DNA from: Gordonibacter pamelaeae
GTDB lineage: Bacteria; Actinomycetota; Coriobacteriia; Coriobacteriales; Eggerthellaceae
DNA length: 64,000 nucleotides
Direction: 5' to 3' (one strand)
Assembly: GCF_042665095.1 (NCBI RefSeq)
Contig: NZ_JBHTBV010000002.1
The notes below the pieces were generated by a model that searched no databases, was not told where the DNA came from, and saw nothing but the letters and a program-made list of their open reading frames with translations. Both the position numbers and the translations under genes were made by a program. This document shows positions 42,353 to 51,394 of the stretch, in pieces (position 1 is the stretch's first letter; every line of letters starts with the position of its first letter).

Positions 42353-43505
42353 CCAAAATGCCGTTCCCGCAATTCTTACACGTCGCGGGGACATATCCGT
42401 AACGGTAGATAATCGAGCCGAACATCGATGCAGCCGCGGAGTGGAATAGATACCTGGGCAAAGGCTCGTTATCGAAAATCGATGGCTCGCTTACGGACCA
42501 TCCGAGGGGTTCGCCGTCTTTCGTAGTCAGCCCGCGCAGCATCTCGACGGTAGATTCCACGAAAGCGACCGCTTCGTCTCTTTGATTGCCTCCATCATCG
42601 ATGCTGAGATACAGCTGGGTCTTCTCGATTTCCGGCTTCCAGCAGACGTCGAAGAACGGCGCGCCCTCGCCGGTCTTTATCTGCGCGGTTATCAGAACCG
42701 CGTTGGGGACTGATCCGAAAAGAACCTTGTCCTTCTTCGGACTCAGGTCGAGAATCCGCGTCTCCAACGGGTTGATGACCATATAGCCGAAGACGTTCTC
42801 GAACCACTTCGACGAGTAGTTGAGAGTTCTGTCGAAAGACGAGTTATGCTTAAACGGCAAGACGTAATAGGAGTCCTCGAGCTCCCCGGCGATGCGGGAT
42901 CGGTGTATTTTGTCGAAGTGCCTGAAACCGCTTCTCTCGAGTACGTCGCCGCATCCGGACCTGATGTTCGCCGTCAGCCTCAGTACCAACGACCCGAGGT
43001 TTCGGCACAGTACGATATCCTCCAGAGGCTCGACCACGACAGTGCATCCGGGATCGGCCTCCCGCCACCTTCTCAGCTCGGCAAGGCCATCGGATTCGAT
43101 AAGGCCGTGCCTTTCGATATCGCGCGAGACGGAGGCCCGAGACGGATAAAGAGACGAGGCGCTGCCCGTCGCAGACACCCCCTCAAGGCACAGTTGGAGA
43201 TAGAGGAAGTCTTCGTCGCAACGCGTGAAACCACGCTCGCCGCCGACGGACTCCTCCACGACCTCGATGGCCTCGTTGATAGACAACCGCCTATTCTCCT
43301 CTTTATAGATGCTGCGATCGATGAGCGGGCCCGATTCCGAGATTGCCGCGACGAGCTCGTCGAGCGTGCCCCACCGAAGCAAGTGCTCGGCCAGATCGAA
43401 GTCCATAGGCGCTGTCGCCGGTACCGGATTGTCGGACCCGATTACCTCGAACAGCGAATGGAAGCCAGTGTTTCGGTTCCTTGCGATGAATACGCTTCTG
43501 ATCAT
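42273..43505 (-). CDS. Unknown protein with CGNR-like C-terminal zinc finger
   Basis: A 410-aa protein. The C-terminus, CKNCGNGILVKTRGKRREFC then SPSCRTQYSNRKAGL, is a treble-clef/CGNR-type zinc finger (CxxC...CxxxC with a basic end), usually DNA-binding in regulators. The N-terminal 370 residues are not recognised (MIRSVFIARNRNTGFHSLFE, HNSSFDRTLNYSSKWFENVF). G+C is about 53 percent in lines I counted, far below its neighbours, and it lies opposite to the operon it interrupts, so it is probably a late insertion. No shared tail. Its upstream region (43506-43640) is also AT-rich with a repeated TTAATT. Confidence 0.65.
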   Translation of the reverse strand: MIRSVFIARNRNTGFHSLFEVIGSDNPVPATAPMDFDLAEHLLRWGTLDELVAAISESGPLIDRSIYKEENRRLSINEAIEVVEESVGGERGFTRCDEDFLYLQLCLEGVSATGSASSLYPSRASVSRDIERHGLIESDGLAELRRWREADPGCTVVVEPLEDIVLCRNLGSLVLRLTANIRSGCGDVLERSGFRHFDKIHRSRIAGELEDSYYVLPFKHNSSFDRTLNYSSKWFENVFGYMVINPLETRILDLSPKKDKVLFGSVPNAVLITAQIKTGEGAPFFDVCWKPEIEKTQLYLSIDDGGNQRDEAVAFVESTVEMLRGLTTKDGEPLGWSVSEPSIFDNEPLPRYLFHSAAASMFGSIIYRYGYVPATCKNCGNGILVKTRGKRREFCSPSCRTQYSNRKAGL

Positions 43506-43686
43506 TTGCCAAACAACACCAACCTAGATAACTGCTGCCCATAATCGCAATCGTACCCACGGCATAAAGTTAATTTCAGGTCCGTGGTTAATTCTTCCCA
43601 ACGTCAACCGTCAATATCTGAATACCCGGGATAGAGGAAACGACATCTGACGCCATGCCTCGGTCGAGGCTCCCCCGGGCCGTCGC

Positions 43687-43735
43687 TTCCCGTTCGGGAA
43701 GGCGCGTTGGCGCTGGCGTCCCATGGGGATACGGT
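43687..43735 (+). promoter_or_regulatory. Palindrome-29-TACGGT promoter module (methylase-helicase)
   Basis: Perfect TTCCCGTTCGGGAA (43687-43700), exactly 29 bp, TACGGT (43730-43735); start codon 41 bp downstream. The -10 overlaps a second palindrome, GGATAC-G-GTATCC (43727-43739). Confidence 0.65.
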
Positions 43736-43776
43736 ATCCGAGATAACGCAAACCAGACCATGAAGGCGAGGCACCG

Positions 43777-46700
43777 ATGGCGCGCCGCTCCCGCAAGACG
43801 CTTCAGGCAGAAGGACAGCTCTCCCTTTTCGCCATGACCGACGACTTCCTGTTCGCCGTCACTGAAAACACGGAGAATGCCGTTGACAAAGCCGCCGAGT
43901 CGCGGTCTTATGTAAACCAAATCGCGGGCGAGCCGCCCGCCGACGCATCTCGGAAGGGAGACGAAGATGGCCGTCCTGAAGCAACCGTATACGGGAGTAC
44001 GCGGCATGAGGTACCAGTTCATGCTGGACAACCTGCCGGAGAAGGTAGCCGAGCTGAAGGCATCCGGGAAGACGGAATCGTATCTCGAGCAGATCGAGAC
44101 GGCGTACCGCAACCGGATCAGCGAGCTCACGCCGGGCTGCATGAAGTCGTGCGGGGCGACGCCGGAACTTCGCTCGAGCGACCTTCCGAGCTTCATCAAG
44201 AAGGCGAACTCCGCCGAGGCGATGGCGACCGAGATCGCGATCAAGGAGATCATCGAGGCCATGTAGGGGCCGCCGAGGCCGAGACCCCGACGCCTATCGA
44301 CGAGCCTGCCGACGACGCGGCGACCATCGACGCGGTCGCCGGCGTGGACTCGCAGTGCGCCGGCAGCCCCATCGCCCGCGCCAGGAAGAACCTGGCCGCC
44401 CTGGAGGCGCTTGCCGCCGCCGAGGAGCGAGGCAGCGCCACCGCCGCCGAGATCGCCGCCATGGAGGCCTATTCGGGCTGGGGCGGCGCGCAGAAGGCCT
44501 TCTCCGAGAAGGCCGAGGGCGAGTGGGGCGAGATCCGCGACAGGCTCAGGGAGCTGCTGAGCGAAGACGAGTTCGCGTCCCAGCGTCATACCGTCCTCAC
44601 CGCCTTCTACACGCCGGCGCCCGTCATCGGCGCCATCTACGACGCGCTGCGCGAGGCCGGCATCGGCCGGGTCGACAAGCCCGCCGCCATCCTCGAGCCG
44701 GGCTGCGGCACCGGCAACTTCATGCGCCTGGCGCCGGCCGACCTCGCCCTGGACTTCCACGGCGTCGAGCTCGACCCGATCTCGGCGCGCATCGCGCAGG
44801 CGCTCTGCCCCGAGGCGCACATCACCGCCGCCGGCCTCGAGGAGTGCCGGGTCTCCCCCGCATCCTTCGACGCCGCGATCGGCAACGTGCCCTACAGCGG
44901 CGACATCAAGATCGACGGCATGCCGATCCACGACTACTTCATCAGGAAGAGCGTCGAGGCGGTGCGCCCCGGCGGCATCGTCGCGGTGCTCACCAGCCGA
45001 TACACGCTCGACAAGAACTCGACCGCGACCCGCCGCGCCATGGCCGAGAAGGCCGAGCTCCTGGGCGCGGTGCGCCTGCCGGCCGAGACGTTCAGGCGCC
45101 AGGCGGGAACCGAGGCGCTGAGCGACATCCTGCTGCTCCGCCGCCGCCCCGAGCCCATCGCCCTGTCCGACGACGAGCTTCCCGAGTGGGTCGAGACCTC
45201 GCCTTTCGAGGACACCGTCAACATCAACCGATACTTCAACGAGCATCCCGGCCGCGCCGTCGGCGACATGTCGGTCGTCAGCGGTCCCATGGGCCCGACG
45301 CTCGGCGTCAGCTTCAAGGGCGGGGCCACCGCCCTCGGCGACCGCGTCTCCGACCTGCTGCGCGACAGCGTCGACCGCGCCGGCGTCGTCGAGATGGCCG
45401 CAGCCGAGGAGGCCGCCGGGGTCTCGGCGGTCCCGACCGCGCCCACGAAGTTCGAGTTCTCCGTCGCCGCGGACGGCACGATCTGGTACGGCACGGAAGA
45501 CGCCGTGGAGCCCTTCACGCCCGGCGGCGGCAAGACCGGCCCCGAGCGCGCCCGCGCCATGCTCCTGCTTCGCGACGGCGCCCGCGCGCTGCTCGCCCTC
45601 GAGCGCGACCCCGGCGCGGACGACGACGAGGTCGAGGAGGCCATCGCCGGGCTCTCCGCCGAATACGACTCCTTCCTCGAGCGCTACGGCCGCATCAACT
45701 CCAAGAAGAACCTCGCCGTGTTCCCCTCCAAGGGGTTCACGGACCACTCGCTGGCCCTCAACCTCCTGAGCCTCGAGAAGGTTGATTCCAACGGCGAGGT
45801 GACCGGCAAGGCGGACATCCTCAAGAAGCGCCTCGTCACCCCCGAGGCGCCCACGCCCGAGCACGTCGGCAACCCCTCGGACGCCCTCGCCGTCACGATC
45901 GATGCGCGCGGCGGGGTCGATATGGACTTCCTCGCCGACCTCATGGAGACCGACGTGCGGACCGCGCTCGAGCGCCTGGGCGACCTCGTGGTCTCCGACC
46001 CCGACGACGCGACGCACGTAATGACCGCCGACGAGTACCTTTCCGGCGACGTGGGCGGCAAGCTCGAGCACGTCCGCGCGCTGCTGGACGCCGAGCGCGG
46101 GCGCGCGGAGCGCCAGACCCGTCAGGCCTGGAACGAACACCTCGGGTTCTCCGTCGATGCCGACGGCCTGCCCGACGACGCCCGCGACGCGCTCGCGCAG
46201 CTGCGCAAGACGCACCTATGGGAGAGCAGCCTGAACCCGACGACGTCGCGCTTCGCGGTAGACGGTTTCGCGCACTCCGAAGGCCTCGACCGCGGCGCCC
46301 GCCGGATCAACTGGGACTGCTGGCCGGCGCTCATCCCCCTCGCGCTCGAGGCATACGACGGTCCGCGCCCGATCGCCGTGCAAGACGGCGACGACCGCGC
46401 GTCGGTGTCCACCGGCAACCCGCTGATCGACCTGCTGGCCCGCAGCCTCGGCGACTTCTATTCGGGCCAGATCGACAAGGACGTCGCGAAGACGCCCGCG
46501 CACGCGATCAAGTACCTAGTCTGCGACAGCGGCCTTTCCGATGAGGAGCTGGGCGCCTTCTTCGCCGCGGGCGGCTCGGGCATCCTCAACAGGTCGGAGT
46601 ATTTCGAGACCTTCCGCGCGGTCGCCGGCGTCGAGATCGAGCCGCCCGTCCGCTCGTCCTACGGGGAGGTCTCCGTGAGGGAGGCGCGTATCGAGAACGG

Positions 46701-49700
46701 CATGCGCCTGGCCCGCGCCCTCAGGGCGGCGCCCGATGCCGTCGAGTACCTGTACCGCATCGAGCGGAAGCAGCGCTCCGAGGACCGTGTCACGAAAGCC
46801 GATCTGCTCCGCCGCGACGGCCGCCCCTCCTACCTGGTCGACTACTATTCCGGCGAGCCGGCAAAGCTGTCCGACCTCGCCACCGAGGAGGGGCTGGAGC
46901 GCTTCCGCGAGTACAAGGCGCGCTTCATGGAGGCCGCCAAGCTCGCCGTCCCGCCCGTAGATCCGGACCGCGTCGCGGCCCTCGAGCGCCTGGAATCGCG
47001 CCTCGAGGCCGTGCAGCCGGTCAAGCTCGTGCCCGGGCAGATCGCCTGTCAGCTCGGAAGCTCCTGGGTCCCCGCGTCGGTGATCCGCGACTTCGCGCTC
47101 GAGACCTTCAAAATCGGCTACGGGCACGAGAGCCGGGTGCGCGGCAGCTACCGGACCGCCGCCCAGGCGCGCGGCCTCGAGGTCCGCTACTCCGAGGTCT
47201 CCGGCAGGTGGGGCGTCACGTCCGCCAGCGGCGGCATGGACGAGTCTGTCGCGAAGAAGTGGGGCGTGGGCTCCTACAACTGCTTCATGATCCTCACCGC
47301 CGCACTCAACGGCGGCCTCATCCAGATCGAGAAGGACAACCCCGACTACAACCCGGTCGCGGAAAAGTCCAAGAAGAAGATCCCCGACCCGGTGGCCACG
47401 GCCGCCGCCAACGCCAAGCGCCGAGAGCTCGAGGAGGCCTTCCGCGAGTGGGTCTGGAAGGACGAGGGCCGCGCGGCCATGCTCGCCGACATCTACAACC
47501 GAAAGCTCAACCGCGTCGCCCCGCGCGCGTACAGCGGCGACTACCTCTCGCTGCCGGGGATGTCGCCCGACATCCAGCTCAGGAAGCACCAGCGCGACGC
47601 GGTGGCGCGCATCATCCAGGACGGCGAGGGCACGCTGATCGCGCACACGGTCGGCGCCGGCAAGACATTCACCGGCATCGCCGCCATGCACGAGCTCAAG
47701 CGCCTGGGGCGAGCCCGCAAGCCGATGATCGTCGTGCCGAACAACCTCACCGGACAGTGGGCCGCCGACTACCTCAAGCTCTACCCCGACGCGAAGCTGC
47801 TCGTCCTCACCGACGCCGCGGCGAAAAGCCCGGACTCGGTGCGCCGGTTCTGGGGCCAGGCGGCATCGGGCGACTGGGACGCCGTCATCGTCGGATTCAG
47901 CCGCTTCGAGAAGCTGCAGATGTCCTACGAGGCGCAGAAGGCGGCGCTCACGGCGCGCATCGACGAGCTCGAGGAATCCAGGCTCATGGAGCTGGAGGAC
48001 GGCGCCGGGGAGAAGGACTTCTCGGTCAAGCAGATCGAGGGCGTGCGCGACAAGTTCAAGAGCAAGCTCCAGTCGCTCGAGAAGCGAAACGCATCAAAGA
48101 CGCTCGAGGGCGCGACGTTCGAGGAGGTCGGCTGCGACGCGATATTCGTCGACGAGGCCCACTACTTCAAGAACCTCGCGGTGTCGGGCGGCTCGGTGCC
48201 GGGCATGCAGACCAGCGACGCCGCCAAGTGCGAGGACCTTCTGATGAAGTGCGAATACCTGCGCGGCAACGGGCGCGGCAGCAACATCGTGTTCGCCACG
48301 GGCACGCCCGTCACGAACACGATGGCCGAGCTCTACAACATGCAGCGCTATCTCTCGCCGAGCCTGCTGGCCAGCCAGGGGGTCTCGAACTTCAGCGCGT
48401 GGGCCAAGACCTTCGGCGAGGTCACCGAGACACTGGAGCCGAAGCCCGAGGGCGGCGGCCTGGACATCAAACGCCGCTTCGCCAGGTTCCAGAACCTCCC
48501 CGAGCTCATGAGCTCGTTCCACTGCTACAGCGACATCATGACCGCAGACGACCTCGACCTCGACCTCCCCGAGCTCGAGAGCCACGCGGTCGCGGTGCCC
48601 GCGACGCCCGAACAGCTCGCCGAGGTCGAGGCGCTGGTGAAGCGCGGCGAGAAGGTCCATGCCGGTTGCGACCCGAGCGTGGACAACATGCTCAAGATCA
48701 CCGGCGACGGCAGGAAGGTCGCGCTCGACCCGAAGCTGCTCTACCTCGAGGACGACCCCGACATGGAGCCGCTTTCCGGCGGCAAGGTCGACGCATGCGT
48801 GCAGAACATCCTCGACATCCGCGAGCGCACCGAGGCCGAGCGCGGCGCCCAGCTCGTGTTCGTGGACTCCTCCACGCCCGCCTCCGGGCGCTGGAACATC
48901 CAGGACGACGTGCGCCGCCGCCTCATCGAGGCCGGCGTCCCCGAGTCCGAGATCGCCTGCGTGACCGACGCCAAGGGCAAGTCGAAGCAGAAGGAGGCGC
49001 TGTACGAGAAGGTGCGCGACGGCGACATCCGCATCCTGCTGGGCTCGACCACGACGCTCGGCACCGGAACGAACGTTCAGACGCGCCTCGCCGCGATCCA
49101 CGACCTCGACTGCCCGTGGCGACCGTCCGACCTCGAGCAGCGATTGGGGCGCATCGTGCGCCAGGGCAACGGCTTCGACCGCGTCCACGATTTCCGCTAC
49201 GTTTCGACCGGCACGTTCGACAGCTACCTCTACTCCATCGTCGAGCGCAAGCAGCGCTTCATCAGCCAGGTCTTCACGAACAAGTCGCCCGTGCGCACCA
49301 TGGACGACCTGGACGAGACCGTGCTGTCGCTCGCGCAGATGAAGCAGATCGCCGAGGGCGACCCCACCGTGGCCGAGCGCATGGACGTCGAGAACAAGAT
49401 CGGCCAGCTCAAGCTCATGAGGGAGTCCCATCTGGAGGGCCTTGCCGACGTCCAGCACAAGATCGAGACGCAGTACCGCCCGCTGGTCGATGCACTTGCC
49501 GCCGAACGGGACATGCTCGCCGACGACCAGATCCCGTTCTCCGAGGCCGACCTGGTCCGCCAGCAGACGCTCGGCTCCAAGGACAGCTTCCTCACCGTCG
49601 GCGGAGTGCACATCGCCGACAAGGAGGAGGCCATCCGGGCCCTGCGCCGCGCCGCCTACGACGTCCGACCCGGCTGCCAGGAGACCATCGGGACCTACCG

Positions 49701-50241
49701 CGGCCTGTCGGTCGTGTGCCGCCGCCAGCACGTCCTCGACGACGACTGGCTGCCCTATATCGGCCTCGCGGTCGATCCCGCCAAACACGTGCACATGTCG
49801 GAGAGGGTCTTCCCCTCCGGAGAGAAAGGAGCGTTCACCGTGCTCACCCAGATGGACCGAATCATCGCCAAGGACGCGAAGGGCCCCGCCGAGATCGAGC
49901 TGAAGCTGGGGACCGCCCAGCGCGCGCTCGCCGACGCCCAGAAGGCGGCCAAGGAGCCGTTCCCCAAGCAGGCCGAGCTCGACGAGCTCGAGGCCGCCGC
50001 GATCGAGGTGGGCGTCGAGGAGGAGCGCGCGACCGAGCGCGAGCACGAGCGCGCCGCCAGGGCCTCATCTGCGAGGACTCCGCCGCGCACAACGCCGCGA
50101 CCGCCTCGCTCAACGGCGTCGCGCTCGGCGTCCCGGGCGACATCGCCGAGGCAGCGCGATGCTCGGCGGCCGCGTCCGCGCGTGACGAGGGCGCCGAGGG
50201 CGAGAAGCACAAGGCCGGCATGTAAGCCGGGGCGCTTTTAG
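43777..50241 (+). CDS. Giant N6-adenine DNA methylase / SNF2-type helicase fusion (DarB- or LtrC-like)
   Basis: A 2154-aa frame joining a DNA methyltransferase to a superfamily 2 helicase, as in conjugative-element proteins and phage P1 DarB. The opening ends in EGQLSLF. Methylase motifs: EPGCGTGNF (about residue 307) and GNVPYS (Asn370). Helicase motifs: VGAGKT (about 1292), VDEAHYF (Asp1459), FATGTPVTNTMAELYN and EQRLGRIVRQGN (about 1787). Residues about 64-163 are encoded by DNA that also carries a TnpV-like gene in another frame, so they are probably insertion-derived. Near the 3' end the frame becomes unnatural (Arg/Ser/Pro-rich from about codon 2095); the -1 frame instead reads DIAEAARCSAAASARDEG ... 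KAGM to 50225, a shared tail, so a one-base loss near 50055 is likely. Likely protects entering DNA from restriction. Confidence 0.9.
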   Translation: MARRSRKTLQAEGQLSLFAMTDDFLFAVTENTENAVDKAAESRSYVNQIAGEPPADASRKGDEDGRPEATVYGSTRHEVPVHAGQPAGEGSRAEGIREDGIVSRADRDGVPQPDQRAHAGLHEVVRGDAGTSLERPSELHQEGELRRGDGDRDRDQGDHRGHVGAAEAETPTPIDEPADDAATIDAVAGVDSQCAGSPIARARKNLAALEALAAAEERGSATAAEIAAMEAYSGWGGAQKAFSEKAEGEWGEIRDRLRELLSEDEFASQRHTVLTAFYTPAPVIGAIYDALREAGIGRVDKPAAILEPGCGTGNFMRLAPADLALDFHGVELDPISARIAQALCPEAHITAAGLEECRVSPASFDAAIGNVPYSGDIKIDGMPIHDYFIRKSVEAVRPGGIVAVLTSRYTLDKNSTATRRAMAEKAELLGAVRLPAETFRRQAGTEALSDILLLRRRPEPIALSDDELPEWVETSPFEDTVNINRYFNEHPGRAVGDMSVVSGPMGPTLGVSFKGGATALGDRVSDLLRDSVDRAGVVEMAAAEEAAGVSAVPTAPTKFEFSVAADGTIWYGTEDAVEPFTPGGGKTGPERARAMLLLRDGARALLALERDPGADDDEVEEAIAGLSAEYDSFLERYGRINSKKNLAVFPSKGFTDHSLALNLLSLEKVDSNGEVTGKADILKKRLVTPEAPTPEHVGNPSDALAVTIDARGGVDMDFLADLMETDVRTALERLGDLVVSDPDDATHVMTADEYLSGDVGGKLEHVRALLDAERGRAERQTRQAWNEHLGFSVDADGLPDDARDALAQLRKTHLWESSLNPTTSRFAVDGFAHSEGLDRGARRINWDCWPALIPLALEAYDGPRPIAVQDGDDRASVSTGNPLIDLLARSLGDFYSGQIDKDVAKTPAHAIKYLVCDSGLSDEELGAFFAAGGSGILNRSEYFETFRAVAGVEIEPPVRSSYGEVSVREARIENGMRLARALRAAPDAVEYLYRIERKQRSEDRVTKADLLRRDGRPSYLVDYYSGEPAKLSDLATEEGLERFREYKARFMEAAKLAVPPVDPDRVAALERLESRLEAVQPVKLVPGQIACQLGSSWVPASVIRDFALETFKIGYGHESRVRGSYRTAAQARGLEVRYSEVSGRWGVTSASGGMDESVAKKWGVGSYNCFMILTAALNGGLIQIEKDNPDYNPVAEKSKKKIPDPVATAAANAKRRELEEAFREWVWKDEGRAAMLADIYNRKLNRVAPRAYSGDYLSLPGMSPDIQLRKHQRDAVARIIQDGEGTLIAHTVGAGKTFTGIAAMHELKRLGRARKPMIVVPNNLTGQWAADYLKLYPDAKLLVLTDAAAKSPDSVRRFWGQAASGDWDAVIVGFSRFEKLQMSYEAQKAALTARIDELEESRLMELEDGAGEKDFSVKQIEGVRDKFKSKLQSLEKRNASKTLEGATFEEVGCDAIFVDEAHYFKNLAVSGGSVPGMQTSDAAKCEDLLMKCEYLRGNGRGSNIVFATGTPVTNTMAELYNMQRYLSPSLLASQGVSNFSAWAKTFGEVTETLEPKPEGGGLDIKRRFARFQNLPELMSSFHCYSDIMTADDLDLDLPELESHAVAVPATPEQLAEVEALVKRGEKVHAGCDPSVDNMLKITGDGRKVALDPKLLYLEDDPDMEPLSGGKVDACVQNILDIRERTEAERGAQLVFVDSSTPASGRWNIQDDVRRRLIEAGVPESEIACVTDAKGKSKQKEALYEKVRDGDIRILLGSTTTLGTGTNVQTRLAAIHDLDCPWRPSDLEQRLGRIVRQGNGFDRVHDFRYVSTGTFDSYLYSIVERKQRFISQVFTNKSPVRTMDDLDETVLSLAQMKQIAEGDPTVAERMDVENKIGQLKLMRESHLEGLADVQHKIETQYRPLVDALAAERDMLADDQIPFSEADLVRQQTLGSKDSFLTVGGVHIADKEEAIRALRRAAYDVRPGCQETIGTYRGLSVVCRRQHVLDDDWLPYIGLAVDPAKHVHMSERVFPSGEKGAFTVLTQMDRIIAKDAKGPAEIELKLGTAQRALADAQKAAKEPFPKQAELDELEAAAIEVGVEEERATEREHERAARASSARTPPRTTPRPPRSTASRSASRATSPRQRDARRPRPRVTRAPRARSTRPACKPGRF
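43967..44266 (+). CDS. TnpV-like small protein nested out of frame in the methylase-helicase gene
   Basis: A 99-aa frame with GGGAG 6-10 nt ahead and natural high-GC codon use. The pattern VRGMRYQFMLDNLPEKVAEL, KASGKTESYLEQIETAYRNR and the end ATEIAIKEIIEAM resembles TnpV-type small transposon proteins (Y-L-x-x-x-x-P, S-G-K-L, A-E-E-I-I). It lies inside the 43777 frame, which stays open across it. The simplest reading is insertion of a small mobile cassette into the linker after the N-terminus, with the host frame retained. The TnpV match is by eye and moderate. Confidence 0.55.
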   Translation: MAVLKQPYTGVRGMRYQFMLDNLPEKVAELKASGKTESYLEQIETAYRNRISELTPGCMKSCGATPELRSSDLPSFIKKANSAEAMATEIAIKEIIEAM

Positions 50242-50266
50242 GGTATACGCCATAGAGGACACGTCC

Positions 50267-50303
50267 GACAGGGGGCCGGTCTCCGGTCCCCTGTCCCCTT
50301 TAA
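50267..50303 (+). terminator. Terminator after the methylase-helicase
   Basis: GACAGGGG-g-CCGG-tct-CCGG-t-CCCCTGTC followed by CCCCTTT, just ahead of the next gene's GAAAGGA site. GGG-TATACG at 50244-50249 is a -10 candidate that would place the hairpin in the leader instead. Confidence 0.6.
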
Positions 50304-50319
50304 ACCGAAAGGACAAGCC

Positions 50320-51276
50320 ATGCAGCCGCTCGAAATCGACTCCGCCGTATTCTGCGACGGCGCACACTACACGATCATCTCCCGCGAGAACTCCAGCATC
50401 CTGACCTGCCCGGTCACGAGCGGGGCGGGCGGGTACGCGCTCAACAGGGTCGAGGGCCGCGACATCGACCGGGAAATCGGCGGCCTGACGGGGCACGCCG
50501 CGTGCATCGCCGTCGACGTCCCGACCTGGTGCCGCATCGCCGGCGACCCGCTCGACGCGGTGGCCGACGCGCTCGCCGACCTGCTGGATGAGACGCCGAC
50601 CCGCTTCGAACTCGAACAGCTCGCAGCGGCCTCCCCTCTCCTCAAGGCCAACACGCCGGGCATTCCCGTGTTCCCAGGAGGCATCGCGCCCGCCGCGAAC
50701 TCCTACACGCTCGCCGGGTGCTGCCGCGCCGCGCTCGTGCGCGGGCTGTCGAGCCCGGAGCTGTACGCCACCGCGCTCATGGCCGCCGAGACGGCGATCT
50801 CGACGGCCCGGCGGTTCGGCGGGGAGGTCCCGGAAGCGATCGGCACCTCCGAGGGACTGTTCTCCGCCACGATCGGAATCGGGGGCACCGATACCGCCGA
50901 GATCGGCGTCATCTGCGCCGACGCGCTCGAGGACGGGAACCTGCTGATCGAGGGCGCCGCCTATCCCATCGCGGACGGCGGGGACGAGCGCGCGTTCTTC
51001 GGGTTCGAGGACACCACGGAGGACCCGAAAAGCCACATGCGCGAGGTCCCGGACGGCGCCGACGGCTTCAAGCGGCTCGCCGATGCGGCACTGGCCGCAT
51101 CATGCGCCACGCTGTCGCCCAACACGGCCGACCCGTGCCTCGTGGCGCGCCTCGCCGCCGAGTCGCGCGAGCGCTCCCGCTCGCTCGCCGACCCCGAGAC
51201 GCAGGCCCGCGGCGCCAAGAGGGCCGCGGGATCGACCGCGCAGGGAGAGGCCGTCGGGCGCGGGCCGGCGCTCTAG
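50320..51276 (+). CDS. Unknown protein
   Basis: A 318-aa protein with GAAAGGACAAGCC ahead. Residues 1-90 are beta-type (IDSAVFCDGAHYTIISREN, ACIAVDVPTWCRIAGDPLD), the middle has Ala-rich helices (SYTLAGCCRAALVRGLSSPE) and an acidic section GGTDTAEIGVICADALEDGN. The end, TQARGAKRAAGSTAQGEAVG with RGPAL, is a weak relative of the shared tail. No domain recognised. It follows the methylase-helicase and precedes a palindrome module. Confidence 0.65.
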   Translation: MQPLEIDSAVFCDGAHYTIISRENSSILTCPVTSGAGGYALNRVEGRDIDREIGGLTGHAACIAVDVPTWCRIAGDPLDAVADALADLLDETPTRFELEQLAAASPLLKANTPGIPVFPGGIAPAANSYTLAGCCRAALVRGLSSPELYATALMAAETAISTARRFGGEVPEAIGTSEGLFSATIGIGGTDTAEIGVICADALEDGNLLIEGAAYPIADGGDERAFFGFEDTTEDPKSHMREVPDGADGFKRLADAALAASCATLSPNTADPCLVARLAAESRERSRSLADPETQARGAKRAAGSTAQGEAVGRGPAL

Positions 51277-51285
51277 TGGCGGCGC

Positions 51286-51334
51286 TTCCCGTTCGGGAAC
51301 ATGCGTTCACACGGCGGGTCCGCGTCCCTATCAT
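51286..51334 (+). promoter_or_regulatory. Palindrome-29-TATCAT promoter module
   Basis: Perfect TTCCCGTTCGGGAA (51286-51299), exactly 29 bp, TATCAT-C (51329-51334); start codon 60 bp downstream. Confidence 0.65.
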
Positions 51335-51394
51335 CAGGGCAATATCCGCATCGCCGGCGCCTTCTGCGCGCCGGACCGCCTAAGGAGTTTCGCC

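Noticed and set aside
43588..50046. Minus-strand frames of 875, 391 and 650 codons opposite the methylase-helicase
   Set aside because: Same shadow composition; the plus strand carries clear motifs.
50040..50070. Programmed -1 frameshifting in the methylase-helicase gene
   Set aside because: No X-XXY-YYZ heptamer or obvious downstream pseudoknot; deletion or sequencing error is simpler. Kept as a finding only for the hidden tail.
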